DNA of 64,000 bases from Phaseolus vulgaris. Taxonomy: Eukaryota > Streptophyta > Magnoliopsida > Fabales > Fabaceae. The notes under the pieces are model-generated. The model was given only the letters and a program-made list of their open reading frames with translations, ran no database searches and had not been told where the DNA came from. Position 1 is the stretch's first letter; every line of letters starts with the position of its first letter. The position numbers and the translations under genes are program-made. This document shows positions 11,525-22,993 of the stretch, piece by piece. The stretch spans positions 31,637,660 through 31,701,659 of the forward strand of contig NC_023756.2 in the NCBI RefSeq assembly GCF_000499845.2, read 5' to 3'.

Positions 11525-12010
11525 TTGTTCTGTCCGGAATGTATAGAATGACAGTATCTTTTCATCCATTGCATGAATTCGAGGTTATTCAGTGGCCTTC
11601 CTTTCACGAGTTTGTTGATCTCGATGTACTGACAAACACAATGAACAACAACCGAATTGAAGATCGTCCAAAATTAAAGTAAAACAGAGACGAGATTGAA
11701 AGAGGAGAGAGGGAGAGTATTACCTTGGTGATTTTGAGTTTGTTAAAGACATCTTAAAGGACATTGTAGTTCTGAATCACCTCGTACTCATTCTTGGCAT
11801 CGAAATTGACTTTGTGCATCGACACTATCCTAGGATGAGCTACATCGAGAAGCTGGCAGTGATCAGGGCCGGAACTGAAAGTTTAACAATCCAACGAAAT
11901 AGATTAACTAAGAAATTATAGAAGACAATCAAATCAAAGTATAAAAAGAATTGGATCAGAAGATAAACCTCTTCGACTTTGTAGAGACTGAGTTGCAGAG
12001 TTAATGCCAA
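11525..12010 (-). pseudogene. EB1-like microtubule plus-end protein relic (CH domain)
   Basis: EB1 proteins bind growing microtubule ends through an N-terminal calponin-homology domain. Three exon remnants are visible on the minus strand. The end of one exon (about 12010-11969) gives LQLSLYKVEE before GT. An exon at 11874-11724 opens after TTTCAG and reads [32 protein letters not shown], a stop in place of the usual Gln, then DVFNKLKITK and a GTAATA donor. An exon from 11628 opens after GTCAG with [18 protein letters not shown] and MQWMKRYC. The motifs match the family closely, so the call is firm. The stop, a deletion in the first piece and the missing C-terminal EBH domain make it a relic. 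It lies head-to-tail, on the same strand, next to the BUB1-like relic. Confidence 0.85.
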
Positions 12011-12040
12011 ACATAAATAGATGATTAGACATTTAGACAT

Positions 12041-12713
12041 TTAGAGTTTTTTATGCTTTTGATTCACAAAACGGATGGATAATAATATGTTCCCTTAATA
12101 TGTTTTCCATTTTGCCGATCAAGTTGCACGAACTTGTCATCTGCATTTTCATATTCTTGACTAATGTGACCTAACCTCGATTCATAACTACATGCATTCA
12201 AAGCTTTTTCAATCATATAATATGATTCTCACTTCTATAATTGATGGTGAGACCCTACCAGTTAAAAAAATACTTTTCATAATTTTTTAATATGTATAAA
12301 TTAAGTCTATGATTAATTTAATAAAATAAATTAAGTCTATTAGCTTAATTTAATAAATTTTTGACAATATTTTGCATTGGTTTCCACAGTATAGGAAAGA
12401 AAATGGTGATAAACAATGCACCACAAGAAAATAGAGAACAACACTAAATGTTTGAACCAAAATTCTATCAAATTTAAGATTAAACTCAATCTTTATGCAT
12501 TAACAAACTATAATTTTTTATTTTCAAACTATTAAAACTTAGTTCTTACAAATGATTAATAATCATTTGTGATAAATCTAAAACAAGAACCAAGTCTCAA
12601 TGTGTGTCTGAATACAAAACCAAATATAAATAAAATTACTAAAACACAAAATATCAATTAAACATACATATATTTTAAAGTTTAACTAAAATAATTTTAA
12701 CCAATTTTTTTTA
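12041..12713. other. AT-rich spacer, nothing recognised
   Basis: No coding region, RNA gene or mobile element was identified. TTAAGTCTAT occurs twice near 12303 and 12330. Confidence 0.5.
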
Positions 12714-13093
12714 CACTACAATAAAATCATGAAATAGAAACCAAATTTTAGAGACCAAAATAATTAGTTGCAATAGTAATTAAATTAGAAACCATTTTAG
12801 AAACTAAAAAAAAAGTGATTTCTAAATTAGTTTCTATTATTGTTAAATAGTTTCTAAATTGGTATACAATTAGCAACCAAGTTTTAACTACCAATTATTT
12901 AGTTTCTAAATTTGGTCTCTAAAACCTTGGTTGTTAATTAGATACCAATTTAGAAACTATTTAATAATAATATAAACTAATTTAGAAACTATTTTTGTTT
13001 TAGTTTTTAAAATGGTCTCTAATTTAGTTACTATTGCAACTAATTATTTTGGTCTCTAAAAATTGGTTTCTATTTCATGATTTTCTTGTAGTG
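12714..13093. mobile_element. 380-bp palindromic CACTA-type MITE
   Basis: It begins CACTACAATAAAATCATG and ends CATGATTTTCTTGTAGTG. The inverted repeats extend far beyond the ends: the left arm (12714 to about 12890) pairs with the right arm (about 12915-13093) almost throughout, with TAGAAACT motifs facing AGTTTCTA motifs. The flanking trinucleotides are TTA (12711-12713) and TCA (13094-13096), compatible with a decayed 3-bp CACTA target duplication. A transcript would fold into one long hairpin. No coding capacity. Confidence 0.85.
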
Positions 13094-16000
13094 TCAACTC
13101 CTATAGTCTAAATTATATTTTTAAACATTTTTTGAACTTTTAGATTTTATAGTTTATAATAGGAATGAATACATAATTTATTAGTTATAATTTCATTAGA
13201 TCTTAATATTTATAAATTTGTTATAATTTAATTTCTATAAATTTAAACTATTTAAAAAAAGTATAATTATGTAATCCTTATAATATTAAATAATTTGAAA
13301 CATTTTCTTCTATTTAGTCCCTTATTTTAAAAAAAAATCAAAGATTTACTATTAAGATTTATTAAAATTTTGAACAATTTCTTAAACTTTTATCTTATAA
13401 CTTAACAATACAAATAAATATATAATTTTTTCCTATAATTTCTCCACTGTATAGTTTTTATAAATTTCTTATAACATAGTCTCTAAAATCTTATAAAATT
13501 GAAATGACTAAAAATTGGTCACTTCTAATTAATAAATAACTAATTAGTCTCCATATTTTTAACTATTTCAAACTTCTATAAATAAAGTCTAAATTAAAAT
13601 TTTAAATAACTTATAATATTTATTTACATGCAAAAAATTAATTTAAATCACATAATTTTAAACTTAAAATAAATAAAAAAACATTGTCTTTCAATTTTTA
13701 ATATTTTTCCAATATTTCAGTATAAAAACGATCAATCAATAACAGAGAGGTTCACCCATTCTTTGTGATTAAAATCTTCAAATTAACCAAAGATTAATTT
13801 GAATAACAAAATGAAGATATAGAATACCAACCTCACAATCAAGTATGTTGGACATTTGTAAAAAGAATTGTAATAAGAGATGCTCCAATGTGACTAGACA
13901 CAAATGTCCAGTAAGAAAATGAGGCATAGAGATGGAAGGTAAGTGCTACTAAAGCATAAGAGAACCACCAACACAATTCCTTGGCAAAGAAGAGAGAGAT
14001 CACAAGACTAATAGAGCTTCATTATGCATAGCTGCAACAACAAAGATGAAGTTAAAACACTTTTTATGTTGGGTGCTCAAAGTAAAAATGAATTTTCTAT
14101 AACAGACCTAGGACACCTGATGTAAAAAGGTTAAACTTATTTTAAAAAATTTATCGGACAATTTTATACTCACTTTTTTTTGCAACCAACATATCAGTGA
14201 CACAAAAAGCTCTTTTTCTGTTAATGGATCTTAATCGATTAGCGTACTACATTTACACTTTTTAATTTTATTGAATTAAGTTATTTACATAATGAGTTAT
14301 AAAAGCAACTTAGTCATTTGTTATGAAAAGGAGTATTTCTGTATGTATATGTAACATAGAGTGTAATACTCATACTACTCAATATATAATATAATATAAC
14401 ATAACATGGATTTACTAGTACGTATATATAGTATGTTTACACAACACTCGAAACTTAAAGTTTCCAAAAGAATATGTACAATAAGTTTTATTAAATTAAA
14501 ACATAATATCATCATTATGCAGCTTTGCTACCACTTGCAACATCATCTAATTTAAAAATAAGCATCATACAACCTGATATACATGTACATATATTTATCA
14601 CACCATACTATATATCAACATCTCTTACACACACAAAATTACAGTTAAATAATTTTAACCTAAGGTTGAAGAATTACTAAGTACATTTTAATGAAATAGT
14701 ATAATTTGTCATATTTGACACCATCTGAAAGACTTGTATTAAATATGTTTCATCAGAGACTAACACCTAACCAATCAAAGGCATTTTGAAAATTCATCAT
14801 CAACTTCCTATGTCAAGATAGCTCATGAACCTATTTTATAACAACTCGATGTACAAACTTTCTTTAGCATCTTACGTAATATCTTAATCTACTTTATGAA
14901 GTCATTATGGTGAAACATATGATATCTCATTTCCTTTTTTTTACTTAATAATTCATCTTATCATTCCCATAAATTCATATATCAACATGCATATCACACA
15001 ATAATCATATATACTAACATATGTAATTAACAATATATTAAATCTCACTCATCTTCATCCTCACAACTAAGTGTCACTCAAGCAACATTGTTTCCAACAA
15101 CTGAGACAGATTTCCTCACTTTAGCAGTCTCCCACTATATGAATAAGATATTTCTAAAGAGTATAATTGCTTATGTTATTTTCTCTCTCGAATGTCCTTT
15201 CCTCATTTAAGCGCTTATCGCTAAAGCTTTGCTCTCTCACTTAACTGATGCCACTCGATTTCATGTTCCAGAACCATTAATTAAAACATTTCACCTCAGT
15301 TGGGCGACTAGACTACTACTTGAGGAGTGACACATTGTTGCATGGTTTGGTATGTTCCATAAGTCATGTGCATGCTCATGATCGCTTAAGTGTCCTCTGT
15401 GTCGCTTGACGAATTTGCATGACCATGGTTGCTCTACAAGAGAGAGTTGTCTTCACCTCTCTCTTGATCAAGTTCTAAGCTCTCACTTGAGCTACCTTTC
15501 TAATGATTGAGCAATGGTAAGCAATACATGTCATCATTACACATTACTCAAGCATCACTTAAACGACAAAGCATTGCTAGAGTATTATCACAGCCAAAAG
15601 AAACATTTCACAAACAATTATGAATTCAAGTAGGATATTGACACTCATATTTTACTCAAAGCCTTAAAACCAATCAATTTATTGATAATAATCTTCATAC
15701 TAAATATTAATCCCATATATACTTTGCAATCATTACCATGCATAGGTACAAAGATGTATATGAACACTCAACATGTTTATTAATCCAACAATAACACAAT
15801 TATTTCAATGATTAGATGTTAATATTAAGACCCCTTACTTGAAACTAGTGTGCCTACTTTGCAACTTCTTTTTTATATATACTATCATAAACCCAACTAA
15901 TTTACCAGTACGCTCCAAGTATCAAGCCCTACACAAAATAACATCTCTCATTTATAACGTGTCTAAGAGCAGAAGGAAAGAGATATGATCCTTGGTGAAG

Positions 16001-17180
16001 AATAAATTACTTACTCGAATCAATATTCTGATGGACTCAGTTTGATCTTTTCTATCTTCCCATATATGTAATCTGACAATACAAAAGAGTTATAATTATT
16101 CTCTAAATTAAAAGAGAGTTCAAAGAACTAGAATTTTAATGACATAATTTATAATGAAATATATATATTCATGTCATCTCTCGAATTTAACCAATCTTAC
16201 AACTTTAAGGAACACGTTTGCTTTTAATAATTAAGAGACTAACGTCTACATGCAATTGACTTGTGATTATCTCTCCAATCCAATTATAACATACTACACA
16301 AAATATAAATCAGCATAACGGCATAAACTATATAAGGGATCACATAAAAAATCAACGGAAAAGAATTGATATACGGAAAAGCTAAAATTCTTAACAATAG
16401 GATTTCACATAAATCGATCCCCATCTCAACATCCACTAAAAGAAATCCAATCGCTTCTAAAAAAATCATGATTGGAAAAATAGTTAGAAGAGTGAAAATT
16501 ACTGTGGTTCTGATTTTAAATAAATATAATTTATCTGGATAATTTTCCCATTTCAAAACATACAAATTAGAGAGTTTAAGTTAACTAGAGAGAATAAAAA
16601 TTAGAGAAACTTAACGGGAGCAAAAGAAAACAGTGAAGAAAAAAGATATGGAGTTTATTTCATTGTATTTTAGTTTATTAGTTTTTAAAAACTTAATTGT
16701 CAAAAATATATTATTTAGAGAGTAAAAGAATGGAATGCAAAGGAAAAAACTAGCAATAGAAGATTACAAATAGTAAACCAAAATAAATCAGAGATATCAT
16801 TTGTTTTTGTTTTGCATCTAAAAAAACATTTTTATAAATCTAAACCTTTTAAACACTTTTAAAATTATTTATAAAAGTATTTTTTGTTTATTTGGTTTTT
16901 AAAAAGGAAAAACAGGAATTGTAATCGTTATTTCAGGTCTTAAACTAAGTAAAGAAGTTACTATTTTAATCAATGAAAAAATATAAGGATAGGAGTAATA
17001 AATTAGGATGTGTGAAAATATTATATAACGTACATAAAATTAATTTGTATGGAGATCAAAAACAAGCCAAAAGCAAAAACAACTATTTAATGAATGGCTA
17101 CAATAATATTACCTCTCAACCTTTTGCTGTCTTCAATAAACATGTTACTTTTTAATACAGACATTTGTCTGATAAATCGT
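13094..17180. other. Long AT-rich intergenic stretch without supported genes
   Basis: Mostly AT-rich sequence. A slightly GC-richer block at 15080-15560, with several CTCAAGCGA/ACTTGAGC-type words, may be a decayed retroelement. A hydrophobic 93-codon frame at 16284-16565 (minus) lacks any known motif and is not called. The 3' flank of the receptor-like gene begins at about 17150. Confidence 0.5.
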
Positions 17181-20100
17181 TCATGAACCAGAACTTCTGA
17201 ATAATATTAAGCCAAATACTATCCAAAAACTTATAATGAATCCTAAAGACATACTGATATAAAATTCACGATTGAAAAAGGAATAATCATCCTCGTGAAT
17301 TTCATCTCGTGGCTCTTTTGATGGTACTTCATAAATACACAATTTATCAAGTGGTGGTCCACAAAGATTGAGATTATCTTCATAGCTCGAAGCACTGAAA
17401 CTCTGTAATTGTGTGCCTTCGGGAATTTTACCAACTAGATGGTTATGTGATAAATCTAGTACACTGAGTCGATCAATTTGAGTAAGACTTGCTGGAATTG
17501 AACCAACTAGTTGGTTTCTTGAAATATCCAAAAATTCAAGTGATGTAAGCTTTCCAATATTTGAAGGAATTTTTCCTATCAAATTGTTTCTGGATAAATT
17601 CAATGAAACTAATTCAAATAAAATCTCAAATTCTTCTGGAATTTCTTCTGAAAAGTAATTGCTTGAGAGGTCAATACTTTTTAAAAGTAGTAATCCATTA
17701 TTCTTAAAGATTTGTTGTGAACCTTTCCACATCAAGAATGCATTCAAATTATACCATTGATAACCATAGAAATGTATGGTCTCAACTCTATACCAATGAC
17801 CTTCTCTTGAAGATGTCTTCTCAGCCATTGAAGTAAATTTTTTTATGCATTTAGGAATTCGACCAGACAAATTGTTTAGCGAGAGATCCAATAGTTGAAT
17901 GTTTCTTAGGTAACAAATTTGCAATGGTAAGCTTCCATGGAGATGATTCATTCTTAAACTTAGATACTGCAAGTTTCCTAATTTGCTCCCAACCCAAATA
18001 GGGATAGATCCTGATAAATTGTTTTCTGCAATATCTATCATCACCAACTTTGTGCAACTCATTAAGGAGAAAGGGATGTCATCTGTTAAGTTATTATTTC
18101 TCAAAAGCAATGCTTGAAGTTCAATGAGGAATCCCATTGAACTAGGAATCTTTCCTGACAACTGATTCTGACTCAAATCCAAATAAGCTAAAGACTTGAA
18201 ATGGCTCCAACAATCTGGAATTTTTCCAGACAATTTATTATTTGAAAGGTCTAACTGATATAATATTTCAACTGAATTACCCACACACAGAAATGAAAGA
18301 GAACCTGAAAACTTATTCTTGGATAAATCAAGCAATGTAGAACTTCTCAAAAATGGGGGAATAGGGCCTTCAAATTGATTTGATCCAAGAATTAGGGAAG
18401 AATAAGGATTCTTTGTTGGAAAATACGGAATTATACCATATAGACCATTGCATGAAATATTCATCGAAACCCATTTTTGCAATGCTAATTTAGTCCAAAA
18501 CCACTTTGGAACCTTATCTAATATTTTAGCATTTGAAATGTCCAAATCCTTAAACTCATTTTGTGTTTGCAACCAGTTGGGGAATGTTGGACCAAGAATG
18601 CATGATCGCAATATTACTCCCCGTAATTGAAAAGGTGGGACCCAATTTTGAGTAAATGTCAAAGCTAATAAAGAGTTGTCAGATAAGTCTAATGATAGTA
18701 ACTTTGACATATTGGCAAAGTGGTAATCAGTTAGCACACCTTTTAATGAGTTTGATTGCATATATAGTGCTTCCAATTGATGTGGAAATTGAATATTATT
18801 AGGAAACTCTCCATTTAACTTGTTTCCATTAAGATTTAAACTTTGTAAAGATGAGAAAATTGAGAGGTCAGGTAATGTACCATTAATTTTATTCATGCTT
18901 AGATATAAGATTTCCAATGAATTTCTAGCACACCCAAATAAGTGATGGGCTATCAATGGAAATTCTTCACTCAAGCTATTGTTAGAGATGTCCAACAACC
19001 GCAAAGAGCATAAGTTGCCAAATGATTTTGGAATTCCACCTTCTAAAGTGTTTGATCCAATTGAGAGAGACTCCAATTGAGATGGCAATTTACTCCCTTC
19101 TGGTATCTTTCCACTTAATTGATTTTCTGAAAGATCCAATATTTTAAGAGTTGAAAATCTTGAAAGATTAGGGAACGTACCATTGATATTATTCCCTCCC
19201 AATTTCAAATGTTGTAGCAAGTTTTTAGCACATCCAGATAAGTGTTGAATTATCATTGAAAACTCTCCACTCAACATATTATCAGACATGTCCAATGAGC
19301 GTAAAGTGCATGTATTTCCAAATAATTTTGGAATTCTACCTTCTAAAAAGTTGAATTCGATTGACAATGACTCCAATCGAGATGGTAATATGCAGCCTTC
19401 AGGAATCTTCCCAGTTAAATGATTACCAGCAAGATGTAATATTTTCAAAGATGTGAATATGGAGAAATCCGATAAAGAACCATTGATTTGGCTAAATCTC
19501 AGATCCAATTCTTGTAGTGAATATCTAGCACAAGCAGTAGATAAATTATGAAGAATTGATGGAAGATCTTGGTTGAAACTGTTTCCACCCATGTCTAAAG
19601 ACTGCAATGTACATATATTCATGAAGGATTTCAAATCCCCACCCTTGAATAAATTATGGTCGAGGTAAAGGTGTTGGAGTGAATTCATTATTACCAAACC
19701 AAAGTGATTGGATATGGAACCCTCCAAGAGGTTACTATAAAGTTGAAGCTCAACAAGATTGGGAGTGAAGTTTGAGACCCACTGGAATATCATTGGTGAC
19801 ATGAAGGTGTTTTCCGAAAGATCAAGGACTGAGAGGGAAGTAGAAAAATTGAATTCAGATGGTCTCGATGAAAGTAAAAAATGATCAGAAAGGCTACAAT
19901 TTCGTAAACTTAGTTCCCTTAATTTTGGTAGCTTAGCAATCATTTGCAGCCAAGTATGAGAGCGATAAAGATTTGATATGGATGACAAGTAAAGATGGGT
20001 TAAAGAAATAAGATTAGATAACCACTGACCTCCATCATCAATTTTCAGACTGCCACCATTTCCAATATAAAGCTCCTGTAAGTTTGAAAGGTTTCCAAGC

Positions 20101-20818
20101 TGACTTGGTATATTCCCTTCCAAATCATTGCCGTTGAGAGCAAGATGCTGCAACTGGGTGAGATTTCCGAGTTGAATTGGTATATTTCCTTCCAAATCAT
20201 TGCCGCTGAGATCAAGATGCTGCAACTGGAAGAGATTTCCAAGTTGGTGAGGGATTGAACCCCCCAAAAAATTATCAGCAAGATTTAAATATTTCAAGTG
20301 AGAAAGAGACCCAAACTGGGTTAGAATTTTTCCGTCAAAACCACATGATGAAAGATCAAGTATCTCAAGTTGCTAAGAGAGCCAAGAAACTCTGGAATAT
20401 TGATGTCTCGAAAATAATTGGAACTGAGGTTCAAATATTCTAATTGCCGCAACTCCATCAACGACTTGTGGATCTCTCCGCTGATAAAACGTTTTGACAT
20501 AAATTCAATGTAAAAATTGAAAGTAATTTCATAATGAAACTCTCCGTGTAGATCGAGCATTAGAATATGGTTGGTGAGGTTGCTGCAGCGAATTCCCTCC
20601 CATTGGCAACAATCGGGAGTGGTCCAAGAAGAGAGCATGGCATAGCGATCAACAATGGAAGCCTTGAATCGGAGAAGTGCTTCCCTCTCTCTTTCTATGC
20701 ATCTTACTTCCTCTTCACCATAAACAACCTGCGTCACCAAACACACCATCAAAATCATGAATTTCAAACCAACTGAATTCGTCATCCTCACAAAGGAAAG
20801 GTAATGGATCAAACACAC
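17181..20818 (-). pseudogene. Leucine-rich-repeat receptor-like protein (EIX/Cf type), frameshifted
   Basis: Receptor-like proteins are plasma-membrane immune or developmental sensors without a kinase. The likely start is the Met codon at 20785-20783: it gives a good signal peptide ending near VVYGEEE, whereas the frame's first Met at 20818 adds an unlikely 11-residue leader. An LRR N-terminal cap follows (CIEREREALLRFK and CCQWEGIRC). At about 20357 one base is missing in an otherwise normal L-R-Y-L-D-L repeat, throwing the frame. From 20297 the correct frame runs 1038 codons through well over 25 LRRs, a non-LRR island (W-Y-R-V-E through MWKGSQQ, near 17720-17800), final LRRs, a C-P-P-type cap (NLCGPPLDKLC), an acidic stretch and one membrane helix ending FGLILFRSSGS. 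The cytoplasmic tail is also cut: the next frame reads MNDLSDK, as in the usual tail. A single-base assembly error could mimic the first lesion. Confidence 0.88.
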
Positions 20819-20869
20819 TCAATATTGGAAATAGATTGGTAGTATGAGTTTAACTCTGTCAATATTAAC

Positions 20870-20882
20870 GATATATATATTA
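20870..20882 (-). promoter_or_regulatory. Candidate TATA box of the receptor-like gene
   Basis: An uninterrupted TATATATATAT run lies 88-98 bp upstream of the preferred Met codon at 20785, in a reasonable position for a TATA element of the minus-strand gene. Inferred from position only. Confidence 0.45.
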
Positions 20883-21063
20883 CATTTCTTGCATCCATAA
20901 CTCACCAAACAAAGTATGACAGTAAGAGCAGAAGACAACTTCAGTCTCTGCTTACAAAATTAAAAAAGCGGACTTTGCCTTGTTTATTGCGAAACAACTC
21001 ATGACTGCTTCAATCTTAATTTCTTATATGACTTGAACCAGTAAAAATGCAATGAGTGGCATA

Positions 21064-21072
21064 TTTTTTTTT
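21064..21072. repeat. Left 9-bp target duplication of the MULE
   Basis: Nine T residues directly precede the terminal GGAACCGATATTTTGACACC. The right end is followed by TTTTTTTTA (38523-38531), an 8 of 9 match. Mutator-like elements make 9-bp duplications. The low complexity of the site weakens the evidence. Confidence 0.55.
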
Positions 21073-21165
21073 GGAACCGATATTTTGACACCCAATTAAG
21101 TGTTGCCCCAGATTACGCCCGCTGATGTGGATTAAAATATAATAAAGTATTATGTGGGGCAGTAT
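21073..21165 (+). repeat. Left terminal inverted repeat of the MULE
   Basis: Pairs with 38430-38522. Conserved blocks are TTTGACACC close to the end, a G-T-T-G-C-C-C-C/G-C-T-C-C block, TTACGCC/TTACACC, GATGTGGA/GACGTGGA and a TGTGG...GGGCAG block. Confidence 0.7.
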
Positions 21166-21234
21166 TGTTGAGGTGGCAAAATTTTAAAATTTAGGGTTCT
21201 GTAGTAAAAAATTAGGTTTTAGAAAGGCAAAATC

Positions 21235-21568
21235 AGCCCCATTTTCTCAGTGCGATTTGGAGTGGTAGCGATTCTCATTCCGATTTCGGTGAAGTCTACG
21301 ATCAGCACGATTTGTAGTGCGATATCGGTACCGCATTACATTGGAATTCGTTTTCAGCCCCATTTTCTCAGTGCGATTTGGAGTGGTAGCGATTCTCATT
21401 CCGATTCCGGTGAAGTCTACGATCAACACCATTTGTAGTGCGATATCGGTACCGCATTACATTGGATTTCGTTTTTGTTTGGATATTTCTGAAATTGCGA
21501 TTCTGATTCTGGTAACGTGTGCGATTCTGATTCCGGTAACGTCTGCGATTCTGATTCCGGTGAGGTCT
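21235..21568 (+). repeat. Nested tandem repeats inside the MULE left end
   Basis: A 121-bp unit is present twice (21235-21355 and 21356-21476), starting AGCCCCATTTTCTCAGTGCG, with only a few differences. It is followed by three 24-bp units at 21497, 21521 and 21545 (GCGATTCTGATTCCGGTAAC type). The word GATTCCGGTGAAGTCT is shared between both repeat kinds, so the short repeat probably grew out of the longer one. These repeats lie between the TIR and the first gene, a place where MULE promoters usually sit. Confidence 0.85.
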
Positions 21569-22993
21569 TTGATTTGGCATCTATTTTCATATAATTTTTC
21601 GTCAAGTTTTCATTGGTTTCGTTTTGATTTTTTAGGACTTAGGGTTTTTCGATTTCGTTTATTTGTTGGATGTTGGGGTTTTGGATTGTTGGACACTGGG
21701 GTTTATTGGTGTTTTGATTTTCTATATGTTGAATGACCTTTGTATTGGTTTGGATTTGACTTTTTAGGGTTTCCTAGCAATTGGTGACGGAGGGAAGTGC
21801 AGTGTTGGTTAACTCGTATGGGAGAGAGGGTTTTCCTTACAAATCCCGGGAGGTTAAGACTTTGGTCATAAAGGCGTTGGTGTCTGAAGCTGCAGCTGCA
21901 TCTCAAGCCAATGAGTTCTTGTTGGCTAACCAGGCTTGCTTCCAAAACGTAATCCTATCCTAACTTAATATTTAAAATATATGCTTCTGTATTTTTGCTT
22001 CTTTTTGTTAACTTAACTTAACATATATCTTCTTCCATGTACAGTTTATGCAGCATGTGATGCACCTATAGAGACTGGAATTCGTCAAAGCATGTTCCTG
22101 GTAATGTACACTAGTTAGTTTGTCTGTTGGTTTATTTCTACATTTTAATTCTATTAATAGTAATTAATTGTCATCCTTGTCTGTTTGGTTTCAATATGTC
22201 GTTCTGTAACAGATAGTTATTGTATTATATTGGATCCGACCAAAGATGAAGAAGAGGTTAGTAGAATCAATTTTTGTTAAAATGTTATTTTATTTTCATC
22301 TAATTTCTTGGCAGTTTAGTTAGCTGAGTAAATTTGGTCTACATTTGACTCATTTGCATTCTACATTCGTTGTGAAATTTTTTTGAAAATATCATTAAAC
22401 CTTTGTTTCCCCAATTTAGTTATTGGTGTCTTGAAAAGCCTTACGTCATTGATGTTACAAGCCTTCCTGTTAGAGTGAAGATTCCACCATGTACCTTCTA
22501 AATTAGTTTTAAATTATTCTGTTCTTTGGTTCTTAAATTGTAAATTTGTTGAAATAGTTATTTAGTTTTAAAATTTGCAACTATGTTGAAATTGGTATTT
22601 GGTTCCTAAATTTGCAATGGATGGGTTGTGAGACACTAATGTAACAAACAACTATAGGGCAGTATTCTTTTATGTTAGTTATTGATGAAATTGTGGGACA
22701 ATATTGTTTTATGTTCTCTCTAAATCCCTTTGTAGTTGTTAATGATGTGGCGCCAGGTGGTGATGGAAAAGGCTTGGTTAAATGAAAATCTGATTGCTCC
22801 CATTTATAAGTGTATGTTGCCCCTTTCAAATGAAAAAACTTATTTATTAATAGAACTGCACATATATTTAAGAATTGAGGTATTAATAGAACTGCACAAC
22901 AATTCATGTTGCTCTAAATTAACTGAATGTTCTATTATTGAAGCATAAGCATACTGATGTTATAAGAGTGTATGGTGGTTTCGTTCTCAACAG
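21569..22993 (+). other. Unresolved transcribed-looking region upstream of the DUF1985 gene
   Basis: Short open segments bounded by possible splice sites occur at 21781-21949 (ending before GTAATCC), 22421-22490 (YWCLEKPYVIDVTSLPVRVK-like) and 22741-22790. They may be 5' exons of the downstream gene or remnants of another one. I do not recognise the products and did not find a convincing continuous exon chain. Confidence 0.3.

Noticed and set aside
7057..13093. One large CACTA element from the end at 7057 to the end at 13093
   Set aside because: The right end belongs to the self-complementary 380-bp MITE, whose own left end is at 12714. The internal repeats near 7060 do not match it.
16284..16565. 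Hydrophobic 93-codon minus-strand frame
   Set aside because: The AT-rich region produces Ile/Leu/Phe codons by chance; no promoter, partner or motif.
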